Under the pieces are notes generated by a model. It was not told the DNA's origin, did no database searches, and was given only the letters and a program-made list of their open reading frames with translations. DNA of 64,000 nucleotides from Acanthosepion lycidas (lineage: Eukaryota > Mollusca > Cephalopoda > Sepiida > Sepiidae). Both the position numbers and the translations under genes were made by a program. Below, in pieces: positions 56,001 to 63,808 of this stretch. The stretch is taken from the NCBI GenBank assembly GCA_963932145.1, contig OZ010613.1, positions 36,917,718 to 36,981,717 of the forward strand. The letters run 5' to 3'. Numbering within the stretch: the stretch's first letter is position 1; each line of letters starts with the position of its first letter.

Positions 56001-57611
56001 ATTAATCAAAAGATATACAATTGCCTAAGGGTGTATCATGCATGGCACATAACTAGCTATAGAAGCAAAAAGAAGATTTAGAATTACAAAGACACAGTTA
56101 AAATTTCTCAGATACATAAGAAAAGAAGGCTTGAAGAATTTGACACTCACAGGACATACTGAAGGCAAGAGGGACAGAGAAAAGCGGCAAATAACTTGCC
56201 TAACGAGCTTGTGTAAATGGTAGGAAGACATAGGGAGTAGGAGAGATAGCGAAAAGCCAAACCATACTAAGAGCTAAAAAGAACGAGAAATTGTGGAAAG
56301 CCATGATCACTGCATGTCCTGAAAGGACATATCACATAGATAAAAACTGTAAAGATTCTGTGGTATTTTTTATTCCTCCCCACTGGCTTATCCAGTAGGC
56401 CATTATTTAAATAAGAGGATGCAAGTGAAAAAACCCAAGATTTTCCATTTCACTGAAGCAGACATTAAATGTATGAAAGCATTATTACTTTCTTCCTCTT
56501 CCATCTCACTCTCTCTTTTTTTTTTCTTACTTATTAGGTTGGTGCAAAAATAATGACGTAATAATGTTTTTTGACGTTAAAAAATACGTCAAAAAAACAA
56601 CATTATTATGTCATTATTTTTGTACCAACCTAATACTATATGTCTTTTTCTCACTGAAAGCAACCAGCATCACTGATGTATCTTTTCTTCCATCTTTCCT
56701 CACAATATACTCCCTGATAATACTTGGTTTTATACCTTTGTTTTCAGCAACACATGTTCTCAATTTTAATGTACACCAGAGTAAGGCTGGTCAGAAGTAA
56801 ACAAAGAGATTAAGGATTTACTGTCTGCTGCTGCTATCCCAAAAATTTGTGAGCAGGGGACAAGTAAGCTATTCCAGAGGGTAACACTAACTCCCTAATA
56901 GAGGAACAAACTGAATTATGATTTTATTAAATTTAACACATTGACAAACTGAAAAAAAAAAAAAAATAACACCAATCATGATTTTCACACATGTCACATG
57001 TGTGACTCCATGTCTGGTACACTTAGTGACTCGTAAATCAACACTGACTGCAGAGTAAATAAAGGTTAGATCAAACAACAACTCACCATCTGTGTGGCCA
57101 TACGATATGCAAAGGTTTGCTCTCGGGTTCTATCGACGGAGGCACTGACGGAATGTTATCGTTATTCTCATTTTTCTCCTCTGCTTTCTCTTGAAGATTC
57201 CCATCTTCTTGATCTGCATTGCTCAACTTACTGCATTTGGATACAAGTCCTGATAAACAGCCTTCATCCAGTGAGCGTTTCTGTGTTGAACTGGGGTAAT
57301 TGTCCACCTGCAAGGATGCCAGGTAATCAGTAGCCAGTGAATTTGCCAAGCAGGAATTTTCTTTGTCAGTTAGTAAGTTTTCATCTGAAATTTCTACTTG
57401 CTCACCAGGCATTGTCTTGCAGAAAGCTGAGGAATTTACATGGAGTGGAGGCAGAGAGAGAGGAAAATGGACAACTTTGCATTTGGGGGCCAGTTTTTCA
57501 GCCAGATTTCTTGGACGGTAGTCAGGAATAAGCTTCAAAAAGGTAGAGATATTCTCCAAGAAAGAATTTTTGTTGTACTGGGAATTGAAAACCAAAGTAT
57601 CTGCCACAAGG
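40560..57611 (-). CDS. GTDC1: GTDC1/QTMAN tRNA-queuosine mannosyltransferase, 3' six exons, 5' end outside window
   Basis: Exons in transcript order are 57087-57611, 53139-53248, 47834-47978, 45577-45647, 42399-42490 and 40560-40628. Phases match at every junction, giving about 337 residues of the C-terminal two thirds. The first exon carries the end of the N-terminal GT-B domain ([22 protein letters not shown]), then a polar linker of about 100 residues that begins the C-terminal half at LHIVWPHRW. Later exons carry [30 protein letters not shown] and [15 protein letters not shown]. The retaining GT4-type E-x7-E motif (E-FYGVAML-E) is intact. The family is known to mannosylate queuosine in tRNA-Asp. 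The expected upstream exon (HENQL region) was not found between 57612 and 64000. The introns carry many transposons, mostly antisense to the gene. Confidence 0.93.
40870..41270 (+). repeat. Dispersed repeat P, copy 2, in GTDC1 last intron
   Basis: Same order as 36040-36430. Contains CTGATGAAGTCCTAAAAGAT, then GAAATGTGTC: both core boxes and a GTC are intact. 41280-41860 shows only A-rich sequence and low-similarity SINE pieces. Confidence 0.75.
41865..42095 (+). pseudogene. Possible MULE-type transposase C-terminal relic
   Basis: With two stops: [20 protein letters not shown], then [39 protein letters not shown]. It resembles the end of FLYWCH/MULE transposases from memory; weak. Confidence 0.35.
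42399..42490 (-). CDS. GTDC1: GTDC1 exon, [13 protein letters not shown]
   Basis: 92 nt, acceptor CCAATTTTAG, donor CAG|GTAAGT. Encodes [19 protein letters not shown] and [11 protein letters not shown], matching the vertebrate 'EYLYSTPEQLSKRLQNFCKRP' region. Phase 1 in, phase 0 out. Confidence 0.92.
42598..42850 (-). pseudogene. LINE family L-a 3' relic, reverse
   Basis: - strand: [20 protein letters not shown] and the tail TTTTATTGCTTTGCTTGGGG in front of the A-rich end. Lies just upstream (gene sense) of the 42399-42490 exon. Confidence 0.6.
42941..43226 (+). mobile_element. Solo LTR, family S, 286 bp, TSD CTGTT
   Basis: TGTTGGGGTGCACC to CAACATCTAAACA. CTGTT lies on both sides (42936-42940 and 43227-43231). 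Same family as 1864-2150 with a different target duplication, so an independent insertion. Confidence 0.88.
43557..45145 (+). pseudogene. RTE-like LINE relic, interrupted by element FB
   Basis: [73 protein letters not shown]. Then [19 protein letters not shown] and [19 protein letters not shown] up to 44297. It resumes at about 44725 with [52 protein letters not shown], and a tail to about 45145. Antisense to GTDC1, inside its intron. Confidence 0.85.
44298..44724 (-). mobile_element. Hairpin element FB carrying SINE sequence
   Basis: The target duplication ATAT(C/T)TGTCCT is at 44287-44297 and 44725-44735, splitting LINE residues I(S/F)VLHYG. Arms carry CCGGCCTTCTTCAGG and its complement. 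Between them: GTGTGAGTTCAATACCTGG and AAGGCAGTGGAGAACTTGG, the 3' part of a tRNA-derived SINE. The 45-bp one-sided tail is on the left. Confidence 0.85.
45148..45539 (+). pseudogene. Tc1/mariner transposase 3' fragment with terminal repeat
   Basis: [35 protein letters not shown], stop, then [19 protein letters not shown] in the next frame, and NRLEA. The end is GACAATTTATCCATCGCACC CTG, followed by TA. It is the same element as 58919-59781. The 5' part is missing. Confidence 0.85.
45577..45647 (-). CDS. GTDC1: GTDC1 exon, [13 protein letters not shown]
   Basis: 71 nt, acceptor CTTTTTAG after a long pyrimidine run, donor CCAG|GTTTGA (weak after GT). Encodes [19 protein letters not shown] and EIFP; phase 1 at the donor. 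It carries the second Glu of E-x7-E. The donor is 37 nt from the end of an inserted mariner element. Confidence 0.92.
45843..46518. mobile_element. Non-autonomous pogo/Tigger-like element, about 676 bp
   Basis: Ends: GAGGTTGAATATCCTTTATC with CAAAATTC, and the complement of GAATTTTGGATAAAGGATT with CTCAACTTG, then TA. The interior has no transposase frame. Lies in the GTDC1 intron. Confidence 0.75.
46558..46660 (-). mobile_element. SINE family Y, reverse
   Basis: - strand: GAGTTTGATCCTCAGTG, CATACTTTGGGCCTTGTGCC, CTAAGCTATGCTT. 46660-47400 holds a (TAT)n-like run (46730-46755), an L-a scrap at 46900-47000 and nothing else. Confidence 0.75.
47410..47489. mobile_element. Palindromic mariner-type MITE, copy 3 (short form, 80 bp)
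   Basis: TTAGGTTGGTGCAAAAATAA, GTCGTTTTCTCACATAGTAA, CATATGTGAG and mirror, TA outside. Its loop is the exact reverse complement of copy 4. Confidence 0.92.
47600..47790 (+). pseudogene. RTE-like LINE fragment
   Basis: [16 protein letters not shown]..., TYGCQQ / [19 protein letters not shown], matching the 43970-44100 region. It stops 44 nt before the GTDC1 exon. Confidence 0.65.
47834..47978 (-). CDS. GTDC1: GTDC1 exon, NWGYVES...KHEFYGVA
   Basis: 145 nt, acceptor CTTCTTCCAG, donor AT|GTAAGT. Encodes [47 protein letters not shown] and the first two bases of Met. It holds the first Glu of the E-x7-E motif. No open frame shows it on the + strand; it was found by reading the reverse complement. 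A pogo-like MITE starts 48 nt upstream of its acceptor. Confidence 0.93.
48026..48177. mobile_element. Pogo-like MITE, 152 bp
   Basis: Ends CAGTGTAACCCGGATATAAG / CTTATATCCGGGTTACACTG between TA dinucleotides; perfect 25-bp terminal repeats. Two internal copies of TCTCTTATATCCGGGTTT. Confidence 0.92.
48238..48360 (-). mobile_element. SINE family Y, reverse
   Basis: - strand: GGTTAGCAAGCTTGACTCAC, then CCTTGTGCCACATCTAAGC and TATGCTTAG. Box B is decayed. Confidence 0.7.
48383..48517. mobile_element. Tc1/mariner-type MITE, 135 bp
   Basis: CAGGGTGTGGCAGAAATACC TCCCA at the left; its complement TGGGAGGTATTTCTGCCACA at the right; TA on both sides. Confidence 0.9.
48622..48701. mobile_element. 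Palindromic mariner-type MITE, copy 4 (short form, 80 bp)
   Basis: TTAGGTTGATGCAAAAATAA, loop CTCACATATGTTACTATGTG, mirror arm, TA outside. Opposite orientation to copy 3. Confidence 0.92.
48770..49130 (+). pseudogene. LINE family L-a relic
   Basis: CATGCTTTGAATATTGCTAC, GGTCCTGATCTAGCATCTTG, TCTATAAATACTTTCATG. 49130-49640 has no recognised feature. Confidence 0.55.
49640..50230 (+). pseudogene. LINE C-terminal relic (fourth type)
   Basis: [60 protein letters not shown], then [17 protein letters not shown] and [21 protein letters not shown] typical LINE tail after the polymerase. Confidence 0.75.
50280..50530 (+). mobile_element. LINE family L-a 3' tail
   Basis: ATGTAACTATAAGTTCTATG, CCCCTTGCATCTTAGTGGC, TTTATTGCCTTGCTTGGGG, GAAATGATTAAAAG. 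Best example of the tail. Confidence 0.7.
50640..52450 (-). pseudogene. RTE-like LINE relics, two partial copies head-to-tail
   Basis: Copy A (52450-51765): [20 protein letters not shown], then after a gap [39 protein letters not shown]. Copy B (51764-50640): [53 protein letters not shown], and the tail. Both copies start with the same AACTCTGAGGACATGCACTT after a T run. Same sense as GTDC1. Confidence 0.8.
52930..52956. repeat. (CA)n/(TA)n microsatellite
   Basis: CACACA run then TA run. 52450-52915 is unique AT-rich DNA with a short CCCTAA run. Confidence 0.9.
53043..53079. repeat. Poly(A) run of about 38 nt
   Basis: Uninterrupted A run, 60 nt past the GTDC1 exon donor in gene sense (poly-T on the transcript). 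53255-53990 shows no element. Confidence 0.95.
53139..53248 (-). CDS. GTDC1: GTDC1 exon, EHDKDP / GQTFTDVP
   Basis: 110 nt, acceptor TTTTTTTCAG, donor CCAA|GTAAGT. The first base completes Trp of WPHRW. It encodes [23 protein letters not shown] and [12 protein letters not shown], the start of the C-terminal nucleotide-sugar-binding Rossmann half. A 38-nt A run lies just 3' of it in gene direction, within the intron. Confidence 0.93.
54010..54418 (-). mobile_element. Hairpin element FB carrying SINE sequence
   Basis: Arms TCTGAGATGAGGTATTATG... and the mirrored CCACCTGAAGAAGGCCGGAG. The inner part reads on - GGCACAGTGGATAAAGGCGT (box A) and (on +) GTGAGTTCAATACCCAG; the right arm is shortened by about 30 bp. 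54420-55060 has no recognised element. Confidence 0.8.
55065..55175 (+). mobile_element. SINE family X head
   Basis: ATGGTGGAGTAATGGATAGC, AATTGGAGAGCC, AAATTCCAGTCGAATCCATT. Confidence 0.65.
55587..55685. mobile_element. Palindromic mariner-type MITE, copy 5
   Basis: Long form, TA on both sides, a few arm mismatches. Confidence 0.9.
55745..55985 (+). mobile_element. SINE family X, nearly full
   Basis: GGCACGGTGGAGTAATGGAT, GAATTCAAGTCGAATCC (box B-like), TTGGGAAAGGTATGAATCC, AGCTATAGGTAAATAGC, CTATAGTGTTGGATGGCAAC. Confidence 0.75.
56025..56345 (+). pseudogene. RTE-like LINE tail relic
   Basis: [24 protein letters not shown], [28 protein letters not shown], then [12 protein letters not shown]; same as 44880-45140. 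Confidence 0.65.
56534..56633. mobile_element. Palindromic mariner-type MITE, copy 6
   Basis: Long form, TA on both sides; 454 nt from the GTDC1 exon donor. Confidence 0.9.
57087..57611 (-). CDS. GTDC1: GTDC1 exon (first one in window)
   Basis: The acceptor is TTGTTATAG before CCTTGTGGCA. The exon starts with the last base of a codon, so the missing upstream exon must end in phase 2. It encodes [35 protein letters not shown] and VVHFPLSLP, then a Ser/Glu/Asn-rich linker, then LHIVWPHR. Donor is ATG|GTGAGT. The linker is poorly conserved but lies where vertebrate orthologues have a similar insert. Confidence 0.93.
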
Positions 57612-58360
57612 CTATAACAAAGAAAGGAAAGACATCAAAGAATTAAAATGAGCAAATGAATATGATTTCATGGCACAGTAACACATATATGGGTCATACA
57701 GTGCCAACTAAATATATACAGTCTTGAGTTTACATGGAAACCCTGACAGTCAGAATTAACACTTTCTCTTCCATTCGCAACTTTAAAGACCGTCATGTAG
57801 TCAAACAGGTTTTCGATGAGAAGCAAATGTAAAACTGAAGCAAAAAACAAAATGCAATGAAATAAATACAGTAAAGAAAGGAAAACGTATTTGAGGTGAT
57901 CCTCGAAAATCAGGAAAATCAGAACAATAAAAACGTTTCAAAGGACAGATTTTTGTCACTACCCCTTGGAGGACAAGTGTATCCATGTCTAAGGAAACTA
58001 CCTTGAACAATTAAGTTAAGATTGGCTGGTTAATTCAACATGTTAAAACTTGGATTATTTACTGCTGAGTATAAGTGTTATAGAATAAAAATCACAATGA
58101 ATTAATAGAGACTCATATATGTGCAGTTTATACTCAAGGCAGAAATGTAGACACATGCCAGATTTATACTAGAGGCACAAATGTAGACACATGTCTAGTT
58201 TACACTAGAGATAATGGAAACTGGGTGTTAGGAGAAAGTAATTTTTTTAGGTTCAAATTTCCTGATATTTGGGGGCAGAACCTATAAAGTATATCTGGAC
58301 AGCAATTTTTTTTTTCATACAAATTCTAATAAAAATAAAACAAATTAAAATTCATTAGAA
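57612..58360. other. GTDC1 intron (5' side), unannotated
   Basis: Read on the - strand for the expected upstream exon; no HENQL-like reading was found. 58120-58200 has a loose direct repeat (AGGCA.AAATGTAGACACAT). Confidence 0.4.
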
Positions 58361-58367
58361 ACTACTA

Positions 58368-58660
58368 TGGTTCTTGTCTGATCACTAAAGTTAAGCAACA
58401 TTGAGCCTGGTCAGCACTAAGATGCATGTCCACTTGAGAATACTAGGTGCTGTAAGTTTGGATGTGCAGGTGGTATAATGGATAACAGCTCAGAATGAGA
58501 AATCAGAGAGCTGAGTTTGTTACATTCACTTATGTGCTGATATTCTTGGGAGGGTATGAATCCCTCTCTTCTTCTTCTATGGGTAAATAGCATGATGGTT
58601 GGCAACCAGTCTAGGAGAAGGAAAATTCTGAATCCAAACCAGTCTGAAGAGGTTTGGAAA
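58368..58660 (+). mobile_element. 5S-rRNA-like sequence fused to SINE family X
   Basis: 58368-58459 follows 5S rRNA from about its 27th base: GGTTCTTGTCTGATCAC, AAAGTTAAGCAAC, GAGCCTGGTCAG, GAGAATACTAGGTGCTGTAA. With no gap comes GGTGGTATAATGGATAACAG, the tRNA-like SINE X head, then its body. The first quarter of 5S is absent, and many substitutions rule out a working rRNA gene. Confidence 0.8.
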
Positions 58661-58918
58661 AAGGAAGATGATTTTCTGATAAGAGACAACAGCCAGCATA
58701 CAGCTTTGAGATGAAAATTTCCTATTCAAAAAAAGCTGGTAATTGTAGTATTATCTAACATGTGGCACTGGTACAGGGTGTGGTGCTATGATGGAGAGAG
58801 TGTGCATTGCAGGTCACAAGTGATTACTTTAAACAATTCACTTGTGCAGGTTGTTCAGTAAAAACTTATAATTTACTGAATTCTTATCCGTCAATCTTAA
58901 TGGGAGAATCCATATACA

Positions 58919-59781
58919 CAGGCTGCGATGGATAAATTGTCGTCTGAATAATGCAAAAATGAAAAAACCACTGACATCTCATTTAAACAGTTATATTTAC
59001 CAAAATTACACAAAAATATCTTGAAAAACTAAACAGTAAACTTATTCAATAAAATTGCCACTGCCTCCAGACGATTTCAGAATCTCCTGAAACTCTTCTG
59101 GACAGTCTCCTTGTTTAAGTTGATAAATGCTGCCATAATCCTTGCCTTCAGTTTGTCTTTGGTGTTACAAGGAGTTTTGTTGGTCGCTCACCCCACTGCA
59201 ACCTACCCATAATAATCAAGGGGGTTGCAGTCTGGGGAGTTAAGTGGGCAGATATAAGCAGTGATGCGGTTGCAAAAATTGTCTAACGGCCATGACCGAG
59301 TTCTCCTGCTTGTGTGACATGGTGCAGAATCCTGTTGCTAGACATAAGGTCTTTCAGCAGTTGCCCTCTTGACACAGAGCAGCACTACCTTCTCAAGGCA
59401 CTTGATGTAGGCCTCAATGTTGAGTCTGTAACTCTCACCAATAAATTCAGGAATTCTTTTCTTAGAACGATCCGAGTGAGTTTTCTGAGCTGCCATACCT
59501 TTGTAGTCACCATTAGATTAATCCAACTATTTCTGAATCCTTTGCATGTTCCTCAGATTGACACCCTAACACTCTGAAATGTTTGTATTAGAGATTCTGG
59601 TGCAAAAGCCAAGCAGTACAGCATACCATTTCCAAATTACTGGCAGAGTGAATTGTGTCATAGTGCTCTTTTTCTCACAGACGGTACCCAACTGCTCCTA
59701 CTATATTGTGCAGCCAACAAAATCAAAAACAGGCATGCAAAATTAAAATAGAAAATGGCGACAATTTACCAATCGCACCTG
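58919..59781 (-). pseudogene. Tc1/mariner transposon, nearly full length, decayed
   Basis: Terminal repeats CAGGCTGCGATGGATAAATT (58919) and, reversed, CAGGTGCGATTGGTAAATTG (59781). - strand: EKVVLLCVKRATAERPYV, stop, QQDSAPCHTSRRTRSW, PLDNFCNRITAYICPLNSP, DCNPLDYYG. The last two catalytic Asp have 32 residues between them (family usual 34). At least three stops; inactive. Confidence 0.88.
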
Positions 59782-59794
59782 TACTGATGATGAT

Positions 59795-59901
59795 GATGAT
59801 GATATATATATGTGTGTGTGTGTGTGTGACAAAGTTAAAACAAAAAACTGATGATGCATTTTATTGAGAAAAATCTTCAGATTTTATTGATGGAATTGGT
59901 G

Positions 59902-59954
<53 letters not shown>

Positions 59955-59967
59955 TAGATAGATATAG

Positions 59968-59998
<31 letters not shown>

Positions 59999-60000
59999 TG
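59795..60000. repeat. (TGA)n, (TG)n, (TA)n and (TATG)n microsatellites
   Basis: 59788-59830 TGATGA/TGTG; 59903-59952 TA; 59953-60000 GATA and TATG runs. Confidence 0.95.
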
Positions 60001-60148
60001 TTGAATTTGTAGGTCTGATGAATTGGATTGTGATTACGATTCCAATGTAATAAATTGTAGCCATGGAATATTAGTGTTTGAGCCTTTTTTATTATATTCT
60101 TACTCTGTCCTGGACATTGAGTTCTACCTGGATTTTATCCTCTTGGGA

Positions 60149-60149
<1 letters not shown>

Positions 60150-60179
<30 letters not shown>

Positions 60180-60220
60180 TATATATATATATATACAGAC
60201 ATATATATACACATACACAC
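60150..60220. repeat. (TA)n / (CA)n microsatellite
   Basis: TA runs broken by GACA, then ACACACA. Confidence 0.9.
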
Positions 60221-60221
60221 A

Positions 60222-60860
60222 CTAGTGTAAATCAAAAATTATTCACACCTTTGCTATAACATCTTTCACACTGCCTTCTGCTCATGCGTGCTTATAGTTG
60301 GTACTATTGAGGTCATGTGAACAAAGTTTGAGCTTGATCATGCCAGTTTTCTTGCTGCTGTTACAGTGTAAACATGATCACTCCACTAGCAGTGTGCAGC
60401 AAGGAGAAAAAAAAAAAAGCAGTGATTCAAATCTGCAGAGAACATGCTACCTCGTTGATGATAATTCAATGTTTTGCCTTTACCATCTCTTGAGCTTGCT
60501 GAATCTTCTCATCAGTGGTGGAGGTCTATTGGTGCCCTGCACCTCTTTCGTGCCTCACTCTTGTCCAGCCACTTTTAAACTTCTTAATCCACCCATACAG
60601 ACTTTTACGCAGTAATGCACTGTCACTGTATTGTGCTAAAAGCCTCTGATGAATTTCAACCTCTGATACACCTGACTAATGAAATTGGATTACTGCTAGC
60701 AGGGTGGCCATGTTTACACTGTAACAGCAGTAAGAAAACTGACATGAAGAAGCTCATGACCACAATAGAACCAACTATAAGCATGCATCAGGAGAAGGCA
60801 GTGTGACAAACCTAAAGATATGTTATGGCGAAAGTGCAGATTATTTTTTTTTTTTTTTTT
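60222..60860. mobile_element. Fold-back element with arms of about 165 bp
   Basis: Left arm has CACACTGCCTTCTGCTCATG, GCTTATAGTTGGTACTATTG, CTGCTGTTACAGTGTAAACA. The right arm carries their complements (60705-60860). The middle reads on - as CITA..VWVD.EV.KWLDKSEA with stops; class not recognised. Confidence 0.7.
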
Positions 60861-60956
60861 TACTTACCGTTGTATATGAGTTGAAGATCAAATGTAGATC
60901 AGATATGGATAGGAATCCAACAAAATGATAAAATAAAGAACAAGTAGGAAATGTAT

Positions 60957-61004
60957 CTCAATCTAACATGTTTCACCTTTATTAAGGCTTTGTCAGAGAT
61001 TGAT
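60957..61004 (-). ncRNA. Decayed hammerhead-like motif
   Basis: - strand order: TCAATCT, CTGACAA, AGCCTTAATAAAGGT, GAAA, CATGTT, AGATTGA. Outer 7-bp stem perfect, CCTT/AAGG inner stem, GAAA box intact; the first box has CTGACAA for CTGATGA. Confidence 0.45.
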
Positions 61005-63370
61005 AATAGAAATGAAAAAAGGAAAGCGACAGAGTACTGCTATGTTATAAGTTTTGGTTAGTTCTCATTGGTCAGACACACGTCACGTGTATTAACACAA
61101 TAGATAATATATAAATATGTGTGAGGAACATTTTGGAAATTAAAGTGTGTGATGAGTGTGTAAGTAAAGAAACCCTTATGTGTCTAGGTATATGTTGGAC
61201 AGTAAAATTAATTCATGTAAGTGTATAAGTGTGTGTGTGGGTGAGAGGAATGTCTACAGATGTCATCTTCATATATATTGGTGAAATGTCGCAATATGTT
61301 GTAACAATCTTATTTTTAGTTGGATTTTTATATTCGCGTGTATGTGTAGTGTGTGAGGAATGTCTGGGGTTATCAGCTCTGTGTGGGTTGGTGAAACAAA
61401 GCATGATATTGTAATAATCCGGTTTTCATTGGATTTATCATTAAAGCATTTCTCATATGTATTTTTGAAAAGGATTTGTAGATTTTCATCATTTTATATA
61501 TTAGACATAAGTTACATTCATGAATAATGGATCTGTAGAAAGATGGTGATACGATGTAATGTTTTAAGTGAGTGTTTATAGTTGGTAATAATGTTATAAA
61601 TATATTTTCAAAATATTTTCTCTTTAAAGGGTTTCAAAAAAACAAAACAAAAAAACAAACAAAAAAACAAACAAAAAAACAAAAAACAACAAAAAGACTA
61701 ATAATAGTGTAGGCCTTTTGATCAAATGAAAGCATGATGAGAAAAATGTTAAAAATCAGAAATTTTGGACACACCTGTGTCCTTTTTCAACAAGAAATAA
61801 AAATTGAGGTAGGACATTTTAGTTTTTTTTTTTTTTTAGGGGGGGGGGGGTATTTTTTTTTTTTTTAACAATGTGTTATATTCCTGATTAAATCTATTAA
61901 TTTTTAACTTGTTGTTTGCCATGATTAGGGTTGTAGAGGGTTTGTGGAAGGCTTTTTATAGAAACTGTAGTCAGGGTGTATGCCTAAATTTCTATGTAAG
62001 TTTAGTTTCTGCAAAAAGTCTCCCACAAATCTGATGACCAAATCATGGTCCCATACTAATTGTTTTAGCATACCTACAGATAATAATGGGTATGTTCCCA
62101 TTTGCATAAATAAGTAATAAATACTGTATGCTGTTCTGCAGTTGGAGATTCATTGAGGAATTCACTTGAATCACTTCTATCAGTTGACTACTTCTACATG
62201 CCACTGGTGAATCTTATATGTGTTGTTCTTGTCCTAAGTATTATTGTTCATTACCAATCTTCATGTGATTATTCTATTTAGTAACCTTCCCTAGGTTACA
62301 AAACTAATAGTGGCAGTTAAAAGGATCTGGACCAATGAAATTGCAGAGTAACAAAGCTGGAACCAAACAGTGAAATGATAAAACCAAATATGTAAAAATA
62401 TGACATGTAACGGATTATAAATTATGTACGCAAGCAATCCTCAATAAAAGCCGGTCAATTTTGGTCACTGATAGAAGGAATCATAAACAATACATGATCA
62501 TTTTCTTTAACCAAGCATTTAAGATTGCAGAAAAGATGAATATTGGAGATCAATATTGGTTGCAGGTCTGAAACCATATTTCCCTGAGTGCAGCAAGAGG
62601 GAGGCTGTCCACCCAGGAAGCATTTTTGGATCTGCTGGATAAGCCTGTATAGGTGATATTGAAATAAAAGTGGTTTTAATGTCAAGACACTACTCACAGT
62701 TGAAGGACCTTTTCAATTTTGACTAACTTAAAATATGGTATATGCACTTAAGTGACTTAACTTGGCCAAACAATAAACATTATTCAGTGATGTATTCAGA
62801 GCTGTTTTATCATTGTTGGCAATGTGAAAACTGTGAACGGACAGAGGGCGTGTTCTTTTAATGCCGCAGCACCACCGTGTGGGAGACACATCTTGGTTGT
62901 TATTTAAATTTCAGTTATTTTCTTCGACGCAAGTTCTTTTGAGGGTCTGTATTACTTTACTTTTTTGTCTTTTGTGCTGGCCCTTCTGGTCAGATAAATT
63001 TTATGTATGGTTAGGTTATTTTTTGGTGATTTGGCTGATTGTTTTGGTTGTGCCCTGGCCAGATCTTATCACACAACTGTCTTTTACCATTGATTTTCAG
63101 CTGAATTTGTTTTTCCAAATTACTTCACAGTATTCCAGTTTATATATAAGATTAATACAAATATGAAATTTGTAACCTAGCTGATGGTGTTATATTCAGC
63201 AACCTGACTCCAGAGTTTTGTAGATAAACCTTCTTTGTAATTGTTCAGTCCACTCATCAGAAGGTATGAGCAAAGAGGGAGTCACTATGCATTATATTGT
63301 CATTTTTGTTGGGTTTTGGGGAAGCAAAATCAAAGGCTTCCCTTGGTGGCACACACACTAGCTATGCCAA
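61005..63370. other. Unannotated stretch at right end
   Basis: 61230-61440 holds two loose copies of a 115-bp unit (GAGGAATGTCT, TTGGTGAAA). 61640-61690 is an AAAC-rich run. The - frame at 61925-62107 (LNLHRNLGIHPDYSFYKKPS) looks element-derived but was not identified. The + frame 62861-63166 is hydrophobic without a recognised family. Confidence 0.4.
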
Positions 63371-63376
63371 GTATTT

Positions 63377-63808
63377 CACTATTTACATTATTCAGACTAT
63401 TGTCCTCATCTTTGTCGCCATATTTATTACAACATTTTGGCCATTGTACGCTCCGGCTTTCTTCAGGCGGTTGGAATGTCAAACCGAACCCTTTATTTCA
63501 CTCACTGGGGTAGACTGTTCTAGTTCCATGTGCCATGTTTAATGGATGTTAGCTATCTCCTGTTAATTCTGCTCAGTAAGTTCTCCACTGCCTTAACCGA
63601 GTATAGAACTCACACTCTTTGGGTCCTGTCACTGGATTTAACCAACGCCTTTATCCACTGTGCCATGTGTCCTTGAGGACAACCATATGAAGAAGGCCGG
63701 AGTGTGCAACGGCCGAAACGTTGTAATAAATATGGCGACAAAGATGAGGACAATAGTCTGAATAATGTAAATAGTGTACATAATACCTCATCGCAGAAAT
63801 ATAGACAG
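63377..63808 (-). mobile_element. Hairpin element FB with complete SINE head
   Basis: Target duplication ATGCCAAG(T/C)ATTT at 63364-63376 and 63809-63821. The inner part on - reads GGCACAGTGGATAAAGGCG (box A) and GAGTGTGAGTTCTATACTCG (box B). The 45-bp tail is on the right. From 63822 to the window end nothing is recognised. Confidence 0.85.

Noticed and set aside
57083..57607. Start of GTDC1 at 57607
   Set aside because: The codon there is GTG (Val) inside the conserved LVADTLVF stretch just after an acceptor; the true start lies in upstream exons.
58368..58459. 5S rRNA gene
   Set aside because: First quarter missing and many substitutions; joined to a SINE. A repeat, not a working gene.
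61925..62107. 60-codon - frame ending HPDYSFYKKPSTNPLQP
   Set aside because: Looks like an element-derived peptide but I could not assign it, and no flanking domain supports a gene.
62861..63166. 101-codon + frame, hydrophobic, membrane-like
   Set aside because: No family resemblance, Phe/Leu richness follows from T-rich DNA, no partner exons or clear promoter.
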